Positions 1 to 6,776 of a DNA stretch of 64,000 nt are shown here, one piece after another; position 1 is the first letter of the stretch; each line of letters begins with the position of its first letter. Both the position numbers and the translations under genes were made by a program. Under the pieces are notes generated by a model. The model made no database searches and had not been told where the DNA came from. It saw nothing but the letters and a program-made list of their open reading frames with translations. Origin of the DNA: Pseudomonas guariconensis (lineage in GTDB: Bacteria > Pseudomonadota > Gammaproteobacteria > Pseudomonadales > Pseudomonadaceae); the NCBI RefSeq assembly GCF_024127895.1, contig NZ_JAMYBK010000011.1:62001-126000 (forward strand). The letters run 5' to 3'.

Positions 1-756
1 CACGCCGGGCCGCTCCAGCGCCCGCGCCACCACCCTGGGCAGCAACACCACGCCCTGGCCCGCCGCGACCAGTGCGGCGAGGAAGTCCGCCTGGCCGCTG
101 CGTCCACCTTCCTTCGGGGTGAATCCCATCTGCTGGCAGGCGCCCAGCAGGCGGTCATTGAGCACGAAGCTGCGCTGGTACAAGAGAAACGGCGTGTCCG
201 CCAGCTGGCGCAGCTCGACCTGTGGCAAGCCCGCCAGGGCATGCCCGGCCGGCAACAGGGCATCCAGCGGTTCGTTGCAAAAGGGCTGGTACTCGAAGGC
301 CGGATCGCTCGGCGTCAGGCTGCCGCCCAGCTCCAGCTCGCCGCTGGCGACCGCTTGCTCCACGGTGCGGCTACCCCCTTCGAGCAACTGGATGTCGATG
401 TTCGGATGACGCCGCCGGTACTCGGCGAACAACCCCGCGAACAGCGCGTCGCTGCCCAGCAGCGGCAGCCCCAGGCGCAGCTCGCCCCGGGCCATCTGGT
501 CGAGGTCGTCGAGCTCGCCCAGCAACGCCTGGCGCTGGCGCAGCAGGGCTTCGCCACGTTCGAGGACGATGCGCCCGGCAGCTGTCAGGTGCAACTGCGA
601 GCCCTGGCGCTCCAAGAGCGGCTGGCCGAGGTCCTGCTCGAGCTGGGCAACCTGCTTGCTCACCGCCGATTGGCTGATGTGCAGGGTCTGGGCGGCCTGG
701 GTGAAGCCCCCTCGGTGCACCACTTCGATGAAACTGCGCAGCTGTTTGAATTCCAT
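1..756 (-). CDS. LysR-family transcriptional regulator (C-terminus cut by window edge)
   Basis: 252 codons are open from an ATG at 756 to the window edge with no stop, so the last part of the effector domain is missing. The N-terminus (MEFKQLRSFIEVVHRGG) followed by a helix-turn-helix around residues 18-40 (FTQAAQTLHISQSAVSKQ) is typical of LysR proteins, and the rest reads as a periplasmic-binding-like effector domain. It is divergent from the CidA/LrgB-like pair that starts 100 bp away, the usual arrangement for a regulator of such genes (CidR type), so it probably controls them. The control target is inferred; the family is clear. A perfect 15-bp palindrome lies just upstream of its start. 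Confidence 0.88.
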   Translation of the reverse strand, partial: MEFKQLRSFIEVVHRGGFTQAAQTLHISQSAVSKQVAQLEQDLGQPLLERQGSQLHLTAAGRIVLERGEALLRQRQALLGELDDLDQMARGELRLGLPLLGSDALFAGLFAEYRRRHPNIDIQLLEGGSRTVEQAVASGELELGGSLTPSDPAFEYQPFCNEPLDALLPAGHALAGLPQVELRQLADTPFLLYQRSFVLNDRLLGACQQMGFTPKEGGRSGQADFLAALVAAGQGVVLLPRVVARALERPGV

Positions 757-763
757 GCGTTGA

Positions 764-778
764 ATTCCATTATGGAAT
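764..778. promoter_or_regulatory. Palindrome in the LysR/cidA divergent promoter, candidate LysR box
   Basis: ATTCCAT-T-ATGGAAT is a perfect inverted repeat containing a T-N11-A core, the hallmark of LysR operators. A second copy of GAATTCCAT occurs 14 bp away at 748-756, overlapping the regulator's start codon, which suggests both autorepression and activation of the divergent pair. Binding is inferred. Confidence 0.5.
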
Positions 779-855
779 GGCGATCAGTCTAACAATTCGC
801 TTCTGGCCTAGGCAGGTGAAATCTTAAAATGAACGCCTGTCGAGGACTCCGTACC

Positions 856-1242
856 ATGAAACCCCTGTCGTTGAAGAAATGCCTGCGCCTGCTAGCCGAG
901 CTGGCGATCCTGCTTGCCCTGTTCCTGCTTGGCGGCCAGCTCGCCGTCTGGCTGGGGTGGCCGATTCCCGGTGGGGTGATGGGGCTGGCGCTGCTGTTGC
1001 TGCTGTTCGCCTGCGGTGTGGTGAAGCCGGCCATGCTGCAGTTGGGGGCCGGCTGGCTGATGGCAGAGATGCTGCTGTTCTTCATCCCGGCGCTGATGAG
1101 CCTGCTCGACTACGGCAACCTGCTGCGCAACGAGGGCTGGCGCATCCTGCTGGTGATCGCCGTGAGTACCTTGCTGGTGATGGTGGTCACGGCCGTGACC
1201 GTCGAGCTGGTGTGCCGCTGGAGGCTGCGCCATGAGCCTTGA
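856..1242 (+). CDS. CidA/LrgA family membrane protein
   Basis: This 128-residue hydrophobic protein has about four membrane segments and the holin-like CidA/LrgA layout: LAELAILLALFLLGG near the N-terminus, then WPIPGGVMGLALLLLL. The family acts in the inner membrane with LrgB partners in murein hydrolase or metabolite export control. I chose the ATG at 856 because GAGGA lies 9 bp upstream and the protein then begins as usual for the family. An in-frame ATG at 829 would add nine residues (MNACRGLRT) that look unlike the family. It overlaps the next gene by 11 bp, so the two are almost certainly co-transcribed. Confidence 0.85.
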   Translation: MKPLSLKKCLRLLAELAILLALFLLGGQLAVWLGWPIPGGVMGLALLLLLFACGVVKPAMLQLGAGWLMAEMLLFFIPALMSLLDYGNLLRNEGWRILLVIAVSTLLVMVVTAVTVELVCRWRLRHEP

Positions 1243-1918
1243 ACCCATGCCGCTGTTCTGGCTGGCGCTGACCCTGCTGGCCTACCTGGGCAGCCGTTGG
1301 CTGTACCGGCGCAGCGGGCGCTACCTGCTGTCGCCGCTGATCCTGGTGCCGGCCCTGTTGCTGGCGGTGGCCGTACCGCTGCACACCGCCTACGCCGAAT
1401 ACGCGCGCAACACCCACTGGCTGATGAGCGTGCTGGGCCCGGTGACGGTGGCCTTCGCCGTGCCGATCTGGCAACAGCGGGCTTTGCTGGCGCGGCACTG
1501 GCCGGCGCTGCTGGTGGGCATGCTGGCCGGTAGCGGCGCTTCGATCGCCAGTTCCTGGGGCCTGGCGCACCTGCTGGCGCTGGACGATTCGGTCAGCCTG
1601 TCGCTGCTGCCGCGCTCGATCACCACGCCATTCGCCATGCCGTTGGCCCGTGACCTCGGTGGCGTGCCGGAGCTGACCGCCGTGTTCGTCATGTTCACCG
1701 GCGTGCTCGGTGCAGTGTTCGGCGGCATCCTGCTGCGCTGGCTGCCCCTGCGCACGCCCTTGGCCCGCGGTGCGCTGTTCGGTGTCGGCGCCCATGGCGC
1801 GGGTGTCAGCCGGGCCCAGGAGGTAGGGGGCGAGGAAGGCTCCGTGGCCGGCCTGGTCATGGTCCTGACCGGCCTGCTCAACCTGTTCGCCGCACCCCTG
1901 CTGACGTGGCTGCTCTGA
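1232..1918 (+). CDS. LrgB/CidB family protein
   Basis: 228 residues with several membrane segments. The conserved LrgB stretches are visible: SLLPRSITTPFAMPLARDLGG around residues 125-145, and GALFGVGAHGAGVSRAQEVG near 180-200. LrgB proteins work with CidA/LrgA partners in the inner membrane. The start overlaps the end of the CidA-like gene by 11 bp. About 110 bp of intergenic DNA follow, without a strong terminator. Confidence 0.88.
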   Translation: MSLEPMPLFWLALTLLAYLGSRWLYRRSGRYLLSPLILVPALLLAVAVPLHTAYAEYARNTHWLMSVLGPVTVAFAVPIWQQRALLARHWPALLVGMLAGSGASIASSWGLAHLLALDDSVSLSLLPRSITTPFAMPLARDLGGVPELTAVFVMFTGVLGAVFGGILLRWLPLRTPLARGALFGVGAHGAGVSRAQEVGGEEGSVAGLVMVLTGLLNLFAAPLLTWLL

Positions 1919-2041
1919 CCGTTCATACCGCTGACCCGCAAAGCCAGCAAGCTGGCTGCCAATGCAAGTTTCGCCGCCCCATGCGCTGACTAGACTGAGC
2001 CTCGACATAGAGAGCACATGTAAGTGCCGAGGTGACACGCA

Positions 2042-2095
2042 ATGAGCGCAACCCTGCCCTATATCGCCAACACTTATCCACCGGGACAACTCTGA
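2042..2095 (+). CDS. Possible 17-codon leader peptide (uORF) coupled to the hydrolase gene
   Basis: A GAGGTG Shine-Dalgarno at 2029-2034 sits exactly 7 nt before an ATG at 2042. The short frame (MSATLPYIANTYPPGQL) ends in TGA at 2093-2095, whose last base is the first base of the ATG of the hydrolase gene. A TGATG overlap is a classic translational-coupling junction. The hydrolase ATG has no good ribosome site of its own. The alternative is that the hydrolase starts at an in-frame GTG at 2032, but that codon has no Shine-Dalgarno. An ancestral longer N-terminus broken by a frameshift is also possible. Confidence 0.45.
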   Translation: MSATLPYIANTYPPGQL

Positions 2096-3000
2096 TGCCA
2101 CTGGCTGAAATACCATTGTGCGTCTGGCGTACCCGAGGCCAAAGTTTTTCCTTCCGGGGCCAGAGCATCCGTTACTGGACAGCAGGGCAAGGAGAGCCAC
2201 TGCTACTGCTTCACGGTTTCCCCACCGCCAGCTGGGATTGGCACTACCTGTGGGCACCCCTGACCCAGCGCTTCTGTGTGCTGGCCTGCGACATGCTCGG
2301 CTTTGGCGATTCGGCCAAGCCGCTTGACCACGACTACAGCCTGATGGAGCAGGCCGACCTGCAACAGGCCCTGCTCGCGCACCTGCGCATCGATCAGCCA
2401 GTCCACCTGCTGGCCCACGACTACGGTGGCAGCGTGGCCCAGGAGCTGCTGGCCCGGCACCACGAGCGACGCCTGGAAGTCGCCAGCTGCGCGTTCCTCA
2501 ACAGCGGCCTGTTCCCCGAGTGCTACCAGGTGCTGCTGCTCCAGAAGCTCTTGCTCAGCCCCTTGGGCTGGTTGGTGGGCCGCAGTTTCGGGCGGGACGA
2601 CCTGGTGCGCAACGTCAGCCATATCTACGGCCCCTGCACCCATCCCAGCGAAAGTGCCCTGGATGACTACTGGAGCCTGATCGTCTCCAACCGTGGCACG
2701 CGCATCCTGCACAAGCTGATCAGCTACCTGCCCGAACGCCGGGTGCATCGCGAGCGCTGGGTCGGTGCGCTGCAGCGCCGGGGCGTGCCGCTGCGCTTCA
2801 TCAATGGCGTGGTCGACCCGGTCTCCGGCGCGCGGATGGTCGAGCGCTACCGACAACTGGTGCCGGAGCCGGACACCGTGTCGCTGCAGGGTATCGGCCA
2901 CTACCCGCACACCGAGGCGCCGCTGCAGGTGCTGCGGCATTACCTGGCCTTTCGCGAGCAGCCCCTGACGTGCTTCACGCAGAAAGTCGCCTGGTCCTGA
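2095..3000 (+). CDS. Alpha/beta-hydrolase with Asp nucleophile (epoxide hydrolase/dehalogenase-like)
   Basis: 301 residues with an alpha/beta-hydrolase fold. The oxyanion segment HGFPTASWDW is at about residues 40-49, the nucleophile elbow AHDYGGS at 107-113 with Asp109 in the nucleophile position, the acid Asp241 in NGVVDPVSG, and the base His269 in GIGHYPH. An Asp rather than Ser nucleophile is typical of epoxide hydrolases and haloalkane dehalogenases. The substrate cannot be told from sequence. It is preceded by a coupled 17-codon ORF. The SDR gene follows in the same direction after 140 bp holding two hairpins (3027-3054, 3080-3103), so the two may or may not share a transcript. Confidence 0.8.
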   Translation: MPLAEIPLCVWRTRGQSFSFRGQSIRYWTAGQGEPLLLLHGFPTASWDWHYLWAPLTQRFCVLACDMLGFGDSAKPLDHDYSLMEQADLQQALLAHLRIDQPVHLLAHDYGGSVAQELLARHHERRLEVASCAFLNSGLFPECYQVLLLQKLLLSPLGWLVGRSFGRDDLVRNVSHIYGPCTHPSESALDDYWSLIVSNRGTRILHKLISYLPERRVHRERWVGALQRRGVPLRFINGVVDPVSGARMVERYRQLVPEPDTVSLQGIGHYPHTEAPLQVLRHYLAFREQPLTCFTQKVAWS

Positions 3001-3140
3001 AGGCGGGTCGCACAGATTAGGCGGTGGGCGATCATCGGCCTGTCTTATCGCCCGCCATTCAGCCCCCGTGCGCTTGATTGTCCGCCGTCCGCGGCTGGCG
3101 GACACTGCCCGGACCCCAATCCCTGCCTGGAGCCTTGGAC

Positions 3141-4055
3141 ATGAGCGAAGCGGTACGACTGCAAGATCGTGTGGTGATCGTCACGGGGGCCGGTGGCGGC
3201 CTGGGCAGGGCCCATGCGTTGCTGTTCGCCGCGCGTGGGGCCAAGGTGGTGGTCAACGACCTGGGGGGCTCGACCCACGGCGAAGGCGCCAGCGCCTCGG
3301 CGGCCGACCGAGTGGTGGAGGAGATCCGCGCAGCGGGTGGCATGGCGGTGGCCAACCATGACTCGGTCACCGACGGCGCACGCATCGTCGAGCAGGCCCT
3401 GGATTGCTTCGGCCGGGTCGATGTGCTGGTGAACAATGCCGGCATCCTGCGCGACAAGACCTTCCACAAGATGGAGGACGGCGATTGGGACCTGGTCTAC
3501 CGGGTCCATGTGGAGGGGGCCTACAAGGTCACCCACGCCGCCTGGCCACACTTGCGCGAGCAGAACTGGGGGCGGGTGATCTTCACCGCGTCGACCTCCG
3601 GCATCTACGGCAACTTCGGCCAGGCCAACTACGGCATGGCCAAGCTGGGTCTGTATGGCCTGACCCGTACCCTGGCCATCGAAGGACGCAGGCACGGCAT
3701 CCTGGTCAACGCCATCGCCCCCACCGGCGGGACGCGCATGACCGAAGGGTTGATTCCGCCCCAGGTGTTCGAGCGGCTCAAGCCCGAGCTGGTCAGCCCG
3801 CTGGTGGTGTACCTGGGCAGCGAGCGCTGCGAGGACAGCGGGCAACTGTTCGAAGTGGGCGGCGGTTGGGTCGGCAAGGTGCGCTGGGAGCGTAGCCTGG
3901 GTGTCGGCTTCGATCCTCGGGAAGGCTTTACCCCGGAGCAGGTGGCGGACAACTGGGGACGGATCTGCGATTTCGACGGCGCGGTGCATCCCGAGGACAG
4001 CCTGCAAGCGTTGCAGCAAATGATGGCGAACCTGCAGAAGTATCCGCTGGGTTGA
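3141..4055 (+). CDS. SDR-family oxidoreductase (3-hydroxyacyl-CoA dehydrogenase-like)
   Basis: 304 residues. It has the dinucleotide-binding motif TGAGGGLG at 15-22, NNAG at 98-101, and a catalytic set of Ser151 or Ser153, Tyr164 and Lys168 (ANYGMAK). The spacing and the segments VVVNDLGGSTHGEG and RVHVEGAYKVTHAAWPH resemble the dehydrogenase domain of peroxisomal multifunctional enzyme type 2 and its bacterial relatives, which act on (3R)-hydroxyacyl-CoA. The C-terminal ~60 residues extend beyond the Rossmann core, as in that group. GGAG precedes the ATG at 3141. Substrate is inferred from similarity only. A REP pair follows the gene. Confidence 0.82.
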   Translation: MSEAVRLQDRVVIVTGAGGGLGRAHALLFAARGAKVVVNDLGGSTHGEGASASAADRVVEEIRAAGGMAVANHDSVTDGARIVEQALDCFGRVDVLVNNAGILRDKTFHKMEDGDWDLVYRVHVEGAYKVTHAAWPHLREQNWGRVIFTASTSGIYGNFGQANYGMAKLGLYGLTRTLAIEGRRHGILVNAIAPTGGTRMTEGLIPPQVFERLKPELVSPLVVYLGSERCEDSGQLFEVGGGWVGKVRWERSLGVGFDPREGFTPEQVADNWGRICDFDGAVHPEDSLQALQQMMANLQKYPLG

Positions 4056-4062
4056 GGCCATT

Positions 4063-4241
4063 GGGGCTGCGCAGCCCATCGCCGGCAAGCCGGCTCCCAC
4101 AGGGGCCCCGTTGCCCTTTCGGCCTCTGTTCTCCGCGTGCAGGGTAATCCTCCACAGATGTTCCCGGCAGGGCACATGATTTGTGAACGCCGCTGGACCT
4201 GTGGGAGCTGGCTTGCCGGCGATGGGCCGCGCAGCGGCCCC
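4063..4241. repeat. Inverted REP pair (BIME) after the SDR gene
   Basis: The left arm at 4063-4108 runs from a GGGGCTGC/GCAGCCC hairpin into ATCGCCGGCAAGCCGGCTCC. The right arm at 4198-4241 is the reverse orientation (GGAGCTGGCTTGCCGGCGAT then GGGCCGCGCAGCGGCCCC). The spacer end GCAGGGCACATGATT, then GTGAAC and CGCTGG, is shared with the REP pair at 10662-10780. Confidence 0.85.
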
Positions 4242-4258
4242 GATATTCCTGCAGACAT

Positions 4259-4286
4259 AAAAAAGGCCGCTGCAAACGCAGCGGCC
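4259..4286 (-). terminator. Rho-independent terminator, minus strand
   Basis: A 9-bp stem GGCCGCTGC/GCAGCGGCC with a 4-nt loop is followed on the minus strand by six T residues. The nearest minus-strand gene, hmgR, ends 206 bp upstream and has a closer hairpin of its own (4458-4472), so this terminator probably ends a separate short transcript. Confidence 0.75.
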
Positions 4287-4405
4287 AATCGAGACGTTAG
4301 ATCAAGGAGCTTCAAAATCAACGTCGGTGAACCTTGCAGGCCCGAAGAACAGGGGGAGAGCCCTTCGTGCCAGCCAGTGAGGTCAGAATAAGCGCTTGAT
4401 CCCGT
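4287..4405 (-). ncRNA. Candidate small RNA upstream of the strong terminator
   Basis: Between hmgR and the terminator at 4259-4286 lie about 120 bp with no credible gene. On the minus strand a TATTTT -10-like element (about 4410-4416) would start a transcript of roughly 140 nt ending at the terminator. The inverted repeat TTTAC-N7-GTAAA at 4435-4451 lies upstream. An ORF (MSEVAIFPTG...) is open here but runs through the terminator and far antisense to the SDR gene, so it is unlikely. I do not recognise the RNA as any known Pseudomonas sRNA. Confidence 0.3.
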
Positions 4406-4434
4406 AGGAAAAATAGCGACTTCCGACATTCACC

Positions 4435-4451
4435 TTTACGTTTAGGGTAAA
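4435..4451. promoter_or_regulatory. TTTAC-N7-GTAAA inverted repeat
   Basis: A 17-bp imperfect palindrome, TTTACGTTTAGGGTAAA, lies between the hmgR hairpin and the candidate sRNA. It recalls MerR-type operators in arm length, but it is not placed within a 19-bp promoter spacer that I can see. The regulator is unknown. Confidence 0.35.
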
Positions 4452-4457
4452 AGTCCT

Positions 4458-4472
4458 GGCACGAACCGTGCC
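4458..4472 (-). terminator. Short hairpin after hmgR
   Basis: GGCACG-N3-CGTGCC is followed on the minus strand by AGGACTTTTA. It lies 20 bp beyond the hmgR stop codon. The stem is only 6 bp and the T tract is weak. Confidence 0.4.
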
Positions 4473-4491
4473 CCTCACGCGATACGCCGTG

Positions 4492-5325
4492 TCAGTGCGC
4501 TGGCGCGTAGCCCATCCGCCAACTGGCAGCCTGCGTCGCCGCCAGCAAGCGCTGGGCCGCCGGGCCATGTTCGTCGGCATGGAAGATCGACGTCGGGCCG
4601 ACCACGGTCATCACCGCAGCGATCTGGCCCATGGCATTGAACACCGGTGCCGACAGGGCATCCACGCCCGGCATCAGCAGACCATGCACATGGTGCAGGC
4701 CGCGCTCGCGGATCTGCGTCAGCAACGGCGCATAGTCGCTGAACGGCTGGTTCAGCGTGGCCAGCTCCCGCTCGCGCAACTCGACAGTTTCGCGCTCCGG
4801 CAGGTAGGCGGCGAACACCAGCCCCGTGGAGGAGCTGAGCAGCGGCAGGACCGAGCCGATCTGCGTCACCACCGTCACCGCGCGTACCGCCGGTTCGATG
4901 CTCACCACCGTGGCGCCCTGGTTGCCCCACACGGCCACGAAACAGCTCTCGTTGAGCGCGTCGCGCAGTTGCGACAGCGGCAGGGCCGACACCTTCAGCA
5001 CATCGATGCTCCCCAGCGCAGCCATCCCCACCCGCAGGGCCTCGCGCCCCAGCCCGTAGTGGTTGGTGGCCGGGTCCTGCTCGGCGAAGCCGCTGGCGAT
5101 CAGCGCCTGCAGGTAGCGGTGCACCTTGCTGGCGGGCATGTCCACATGCTCGGCCAGGCGCGACAGGGAGGTGGACGGCGAGAGTTCGGCAAGGGCCTTG
5201 AGAATATCGGTGCCGACTTCCGCCGAGCGAACCTTCTGCTTGCCGTTGTCGGCGGGGGAGCTGGCTTTGGCCATGGGCTTGGGCATCCAGGGAGACAGAT
5301 GGGCGTCTTTATAGCTTGACGCCAT
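4492..5325 (-). CDS. hmgR: IclR-family repressor of the homogentisate operon
   Basis: 277 residues. An N-terminal winged helix (about residues 35-90, with LSRLAEHVDMPASKVHRYLQ as recognition region) precedes an IclR effector domain (about 105-270). It is divergent from hmgA-fahA-maiA, the arrangement of HmgR in P. putida, where homogentisate releases the repressor. The 146-bp gap between them contains two overlapping ATTACG/CGTAAT palindromes that fit an IclR-type operator. I used the ATG at 5325. Internal Met codons at residues 14 and 18 are alternative starts, since the first ~30 residues are low in conservation-like features. Confidence 0.9.
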   Translation of the reverse strand: MASSYKDAHLSPWMPKPMAKASSPADNGKQKVRSAEVGTDILKALAELSPSTSLSRLAEHVDMPASKVHRYLQALIASGFAEQDPATNHYGLGREALRVGMAALGSIDVLKVSALPLSQLRDALNESCFVAVWGNQGATVVSIEPAVRAVTVVTQIGSVLPLLSSSTGLVFAAYLPERETVELRERELATLNQPFSDYAPLLTQIRERGLHHVHGLLMPGVDALSAPVFNAMGQIAAVMTVVGPTSIFHADEHGPAAQRLLAATQAASWRMGYAPAH

Positions 5326-5336
5326 GTGGCAATCAA

Positions 5337-5362
5337 ATTACGTTATTCGTAATCTGATTACG
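5337..5362. promoter_or_regulatory. Tandem HmgR-type operators between hmgR and hmgA
   Basis: ATTACG-TTATT-CGTAAT (5337-5353) is a 17-bp palindrome. Its right arm is shared with a second one, CGTAAT-CTG-ATTACG (5348-5362). A 17-bp palindromic HmgR site is known upstream of hmgA in P. putida. Here the three half-sites may allow cooperative or alternative binding. TTGACG at 5316-5321 is a possible -35. Confidence 0.7.
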
Positions 5363-5471
5363 ATAAAAACAATGCAGACGCGCTGCCACGCCTGGGTCGA
5401 TCGCCGGAAAGAGCCGGAACGGGCCAGCAGCCAGCTGCCAGCAACGGCTCCCTGGGAGCCCGGAGGCACCG

Positions 5472-6773
5472 ATGAATCGCGACCATTCCCCTGTTCTTGA
5501 ATACCTGAGCGGGTTCGGCAACGAATTCGCCAGCGAGGCGTTGCCCGGCGCCCTGCCTGTGGGGCAGAACTCGCCGCAGAAAGCCCCTTATGGCCTGTAC
5601 GCCGAGCTGCTCTCGGGCACCGCGTTCACCATGCCGCGCAGCGAACTGCGCCGCACCTGGCTGTACCGCATCCGCCCCTCGGCCCTGCACCCGCGCTTCG
5701 AGCGCCTGGAGCGCCAGCCACTGGGCAGCCCGCTGGGCGACGTCACCCCCAACCGCCTGCGCTGGAGCCCACAGCCGATCCCGTCCGAGTCCACCGACTT
5801 CATCGAGGGCTGGGTGCCCATGGTGGCCAACTCGGCGGCGCAGAAGCCGGCTGGCGTGAGCATCTACATCTACCGCGCCAACCGCTCCATGGAGCGGGTG
5901 TTCTTCAACGCCGACGGTGAGCTGCTGCTGGTGCCGGAGCAGGGCCGCCTGCGCATCGCCACCGAGCTGGGCGTGATGGAGGTCGAGCCGCTGGAGATCG
6001 CCGTGATCCCGCGCGGCATGAAGTTCCGCGTCGAACTGCTCGACGGCCAGGCCCGTGGCTACATCGCCGAGAACCATGGCGCGCCGCTGCGCATCCCGGA
6101 TCTGGGGCCGATCGGCAGCAATGGCCTGGCCAACCCGCGTGACTTCCTCACCCCGGTCGCCCACTACGAGGAGGCCGAGGGGCCTGTGCAACTGGTGCAG
6201 AAGTTCCTCGGCGAACACTGGGCCTGCGAGCTCCAGCACTCGCCGCTGGACGTGGTGGCATGGCATGGTAGCAACGTGCCCTACAAGTACGACCTGCGCC
6301 GTTTCAACACCATCGGCACGGTCAGCTTCGACCACCCGGACCCGTCGATCTTCACTGTGCTGACCTCGCCGACCAGCGTCCACGGCCTGGCCAACATGGA
6401 TTTCGTGATCTTCCCGCCGCGCTGGATGGTGGCCGAGAACACCTTCCGTCCGCCATGGTTCCACCGCAACCTGATGAACGAGTTCATGGGCCTGATCCAC
6501 GGCGCCTACGATGCCAAGGCCGAAGGCTTCCTGCCCGGCGGCGCTTCGCTGCATGGCGTGATGAGCGCCCACGGCCCGGATGCCGAGACCTGCGCCAAGG
6601 CCATCGCCGCCGACCTGGCGCCGCACAAGATCGACGACACCATGGCGTTCATGTTCGAGACCAGCCAGGTGCTGCGTCCGAGCCGCCATGCCCTGGAGTG
6701 CCCGCAACTGCAGGCCGACTACGATAGTTGCTGGGCCACCTTGCCGAGCACCTTCAACCCGAACCGGAGATAA
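5472..6773 (+). CDS. hmgA: Homogentisate 1,2-dioxygenase
   Basis: 433 residues, full length for the family. The enzyme uses Fe(II) and O2 to open the ring of homogentisate to 4-maleylacetoacetate in phenylalanine and tyrosine breakdown. The iron-ligand pattern is visible as His331 and Glu337 in [12 protein letters not shown] and His367 in MSAHGPD. The start [19 protein letters not shown] is typical of bacterial HmgA. It is the first gene of the operon and fahA follows after 3 bp. A long leader from the HmgR sites to the ATG includes AAAAACAA at 5365-5372, which fits the A-rich Crc/Hfq recognition pattern, but it is far from the start codon. Confidence 0.97.
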   Translation: MNRDHSPVLEYLSGFGNEFASEALPGALPVGQNSPQKAPYGLYAELLSGTAFTMPRSELRRTWLYRIRPSALHPRFERLERQPLGSPLGDVTPNRLRWSPQPIPSESTDFIEGWVPMVANSAAQKPAGVSIYIYRANRSMERVFFNADGELLLVPEQGRLRIATELGVMEVEPLEIAVIPRGMKFRVELLDGQARGYIAENHGAPLRIPDLGPIGSNGLANPRDFLTPVAHYEEAEGPVQLVQKFLGEHWACELQHSPLDVVAWHGSNVPYKYDLRRFNTIGTVSFDHPDPSIFTVLTSPTSVHGLANMDFVIFPPRWMVAENTFRPPWFHRNLMNEFMGLIHGAYDAKAEGFLPGGASLHGVMSAHGPDAETCAKAIAADLAPHKIDDTMAFMFETSQVLRPSRHALECPQLQADYDSCWATLPSTFNPNRR

Positions 6774-6776
6774 CCC

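Noticed and set aside
3629..4429. Minus-strand ORF beginning MSEVAIFPTG near 4429
   Set aside because: It reads through a strong terminator and a REP pair and runs antisense to the SDR gene; only its first codons are in gene-free DNA.
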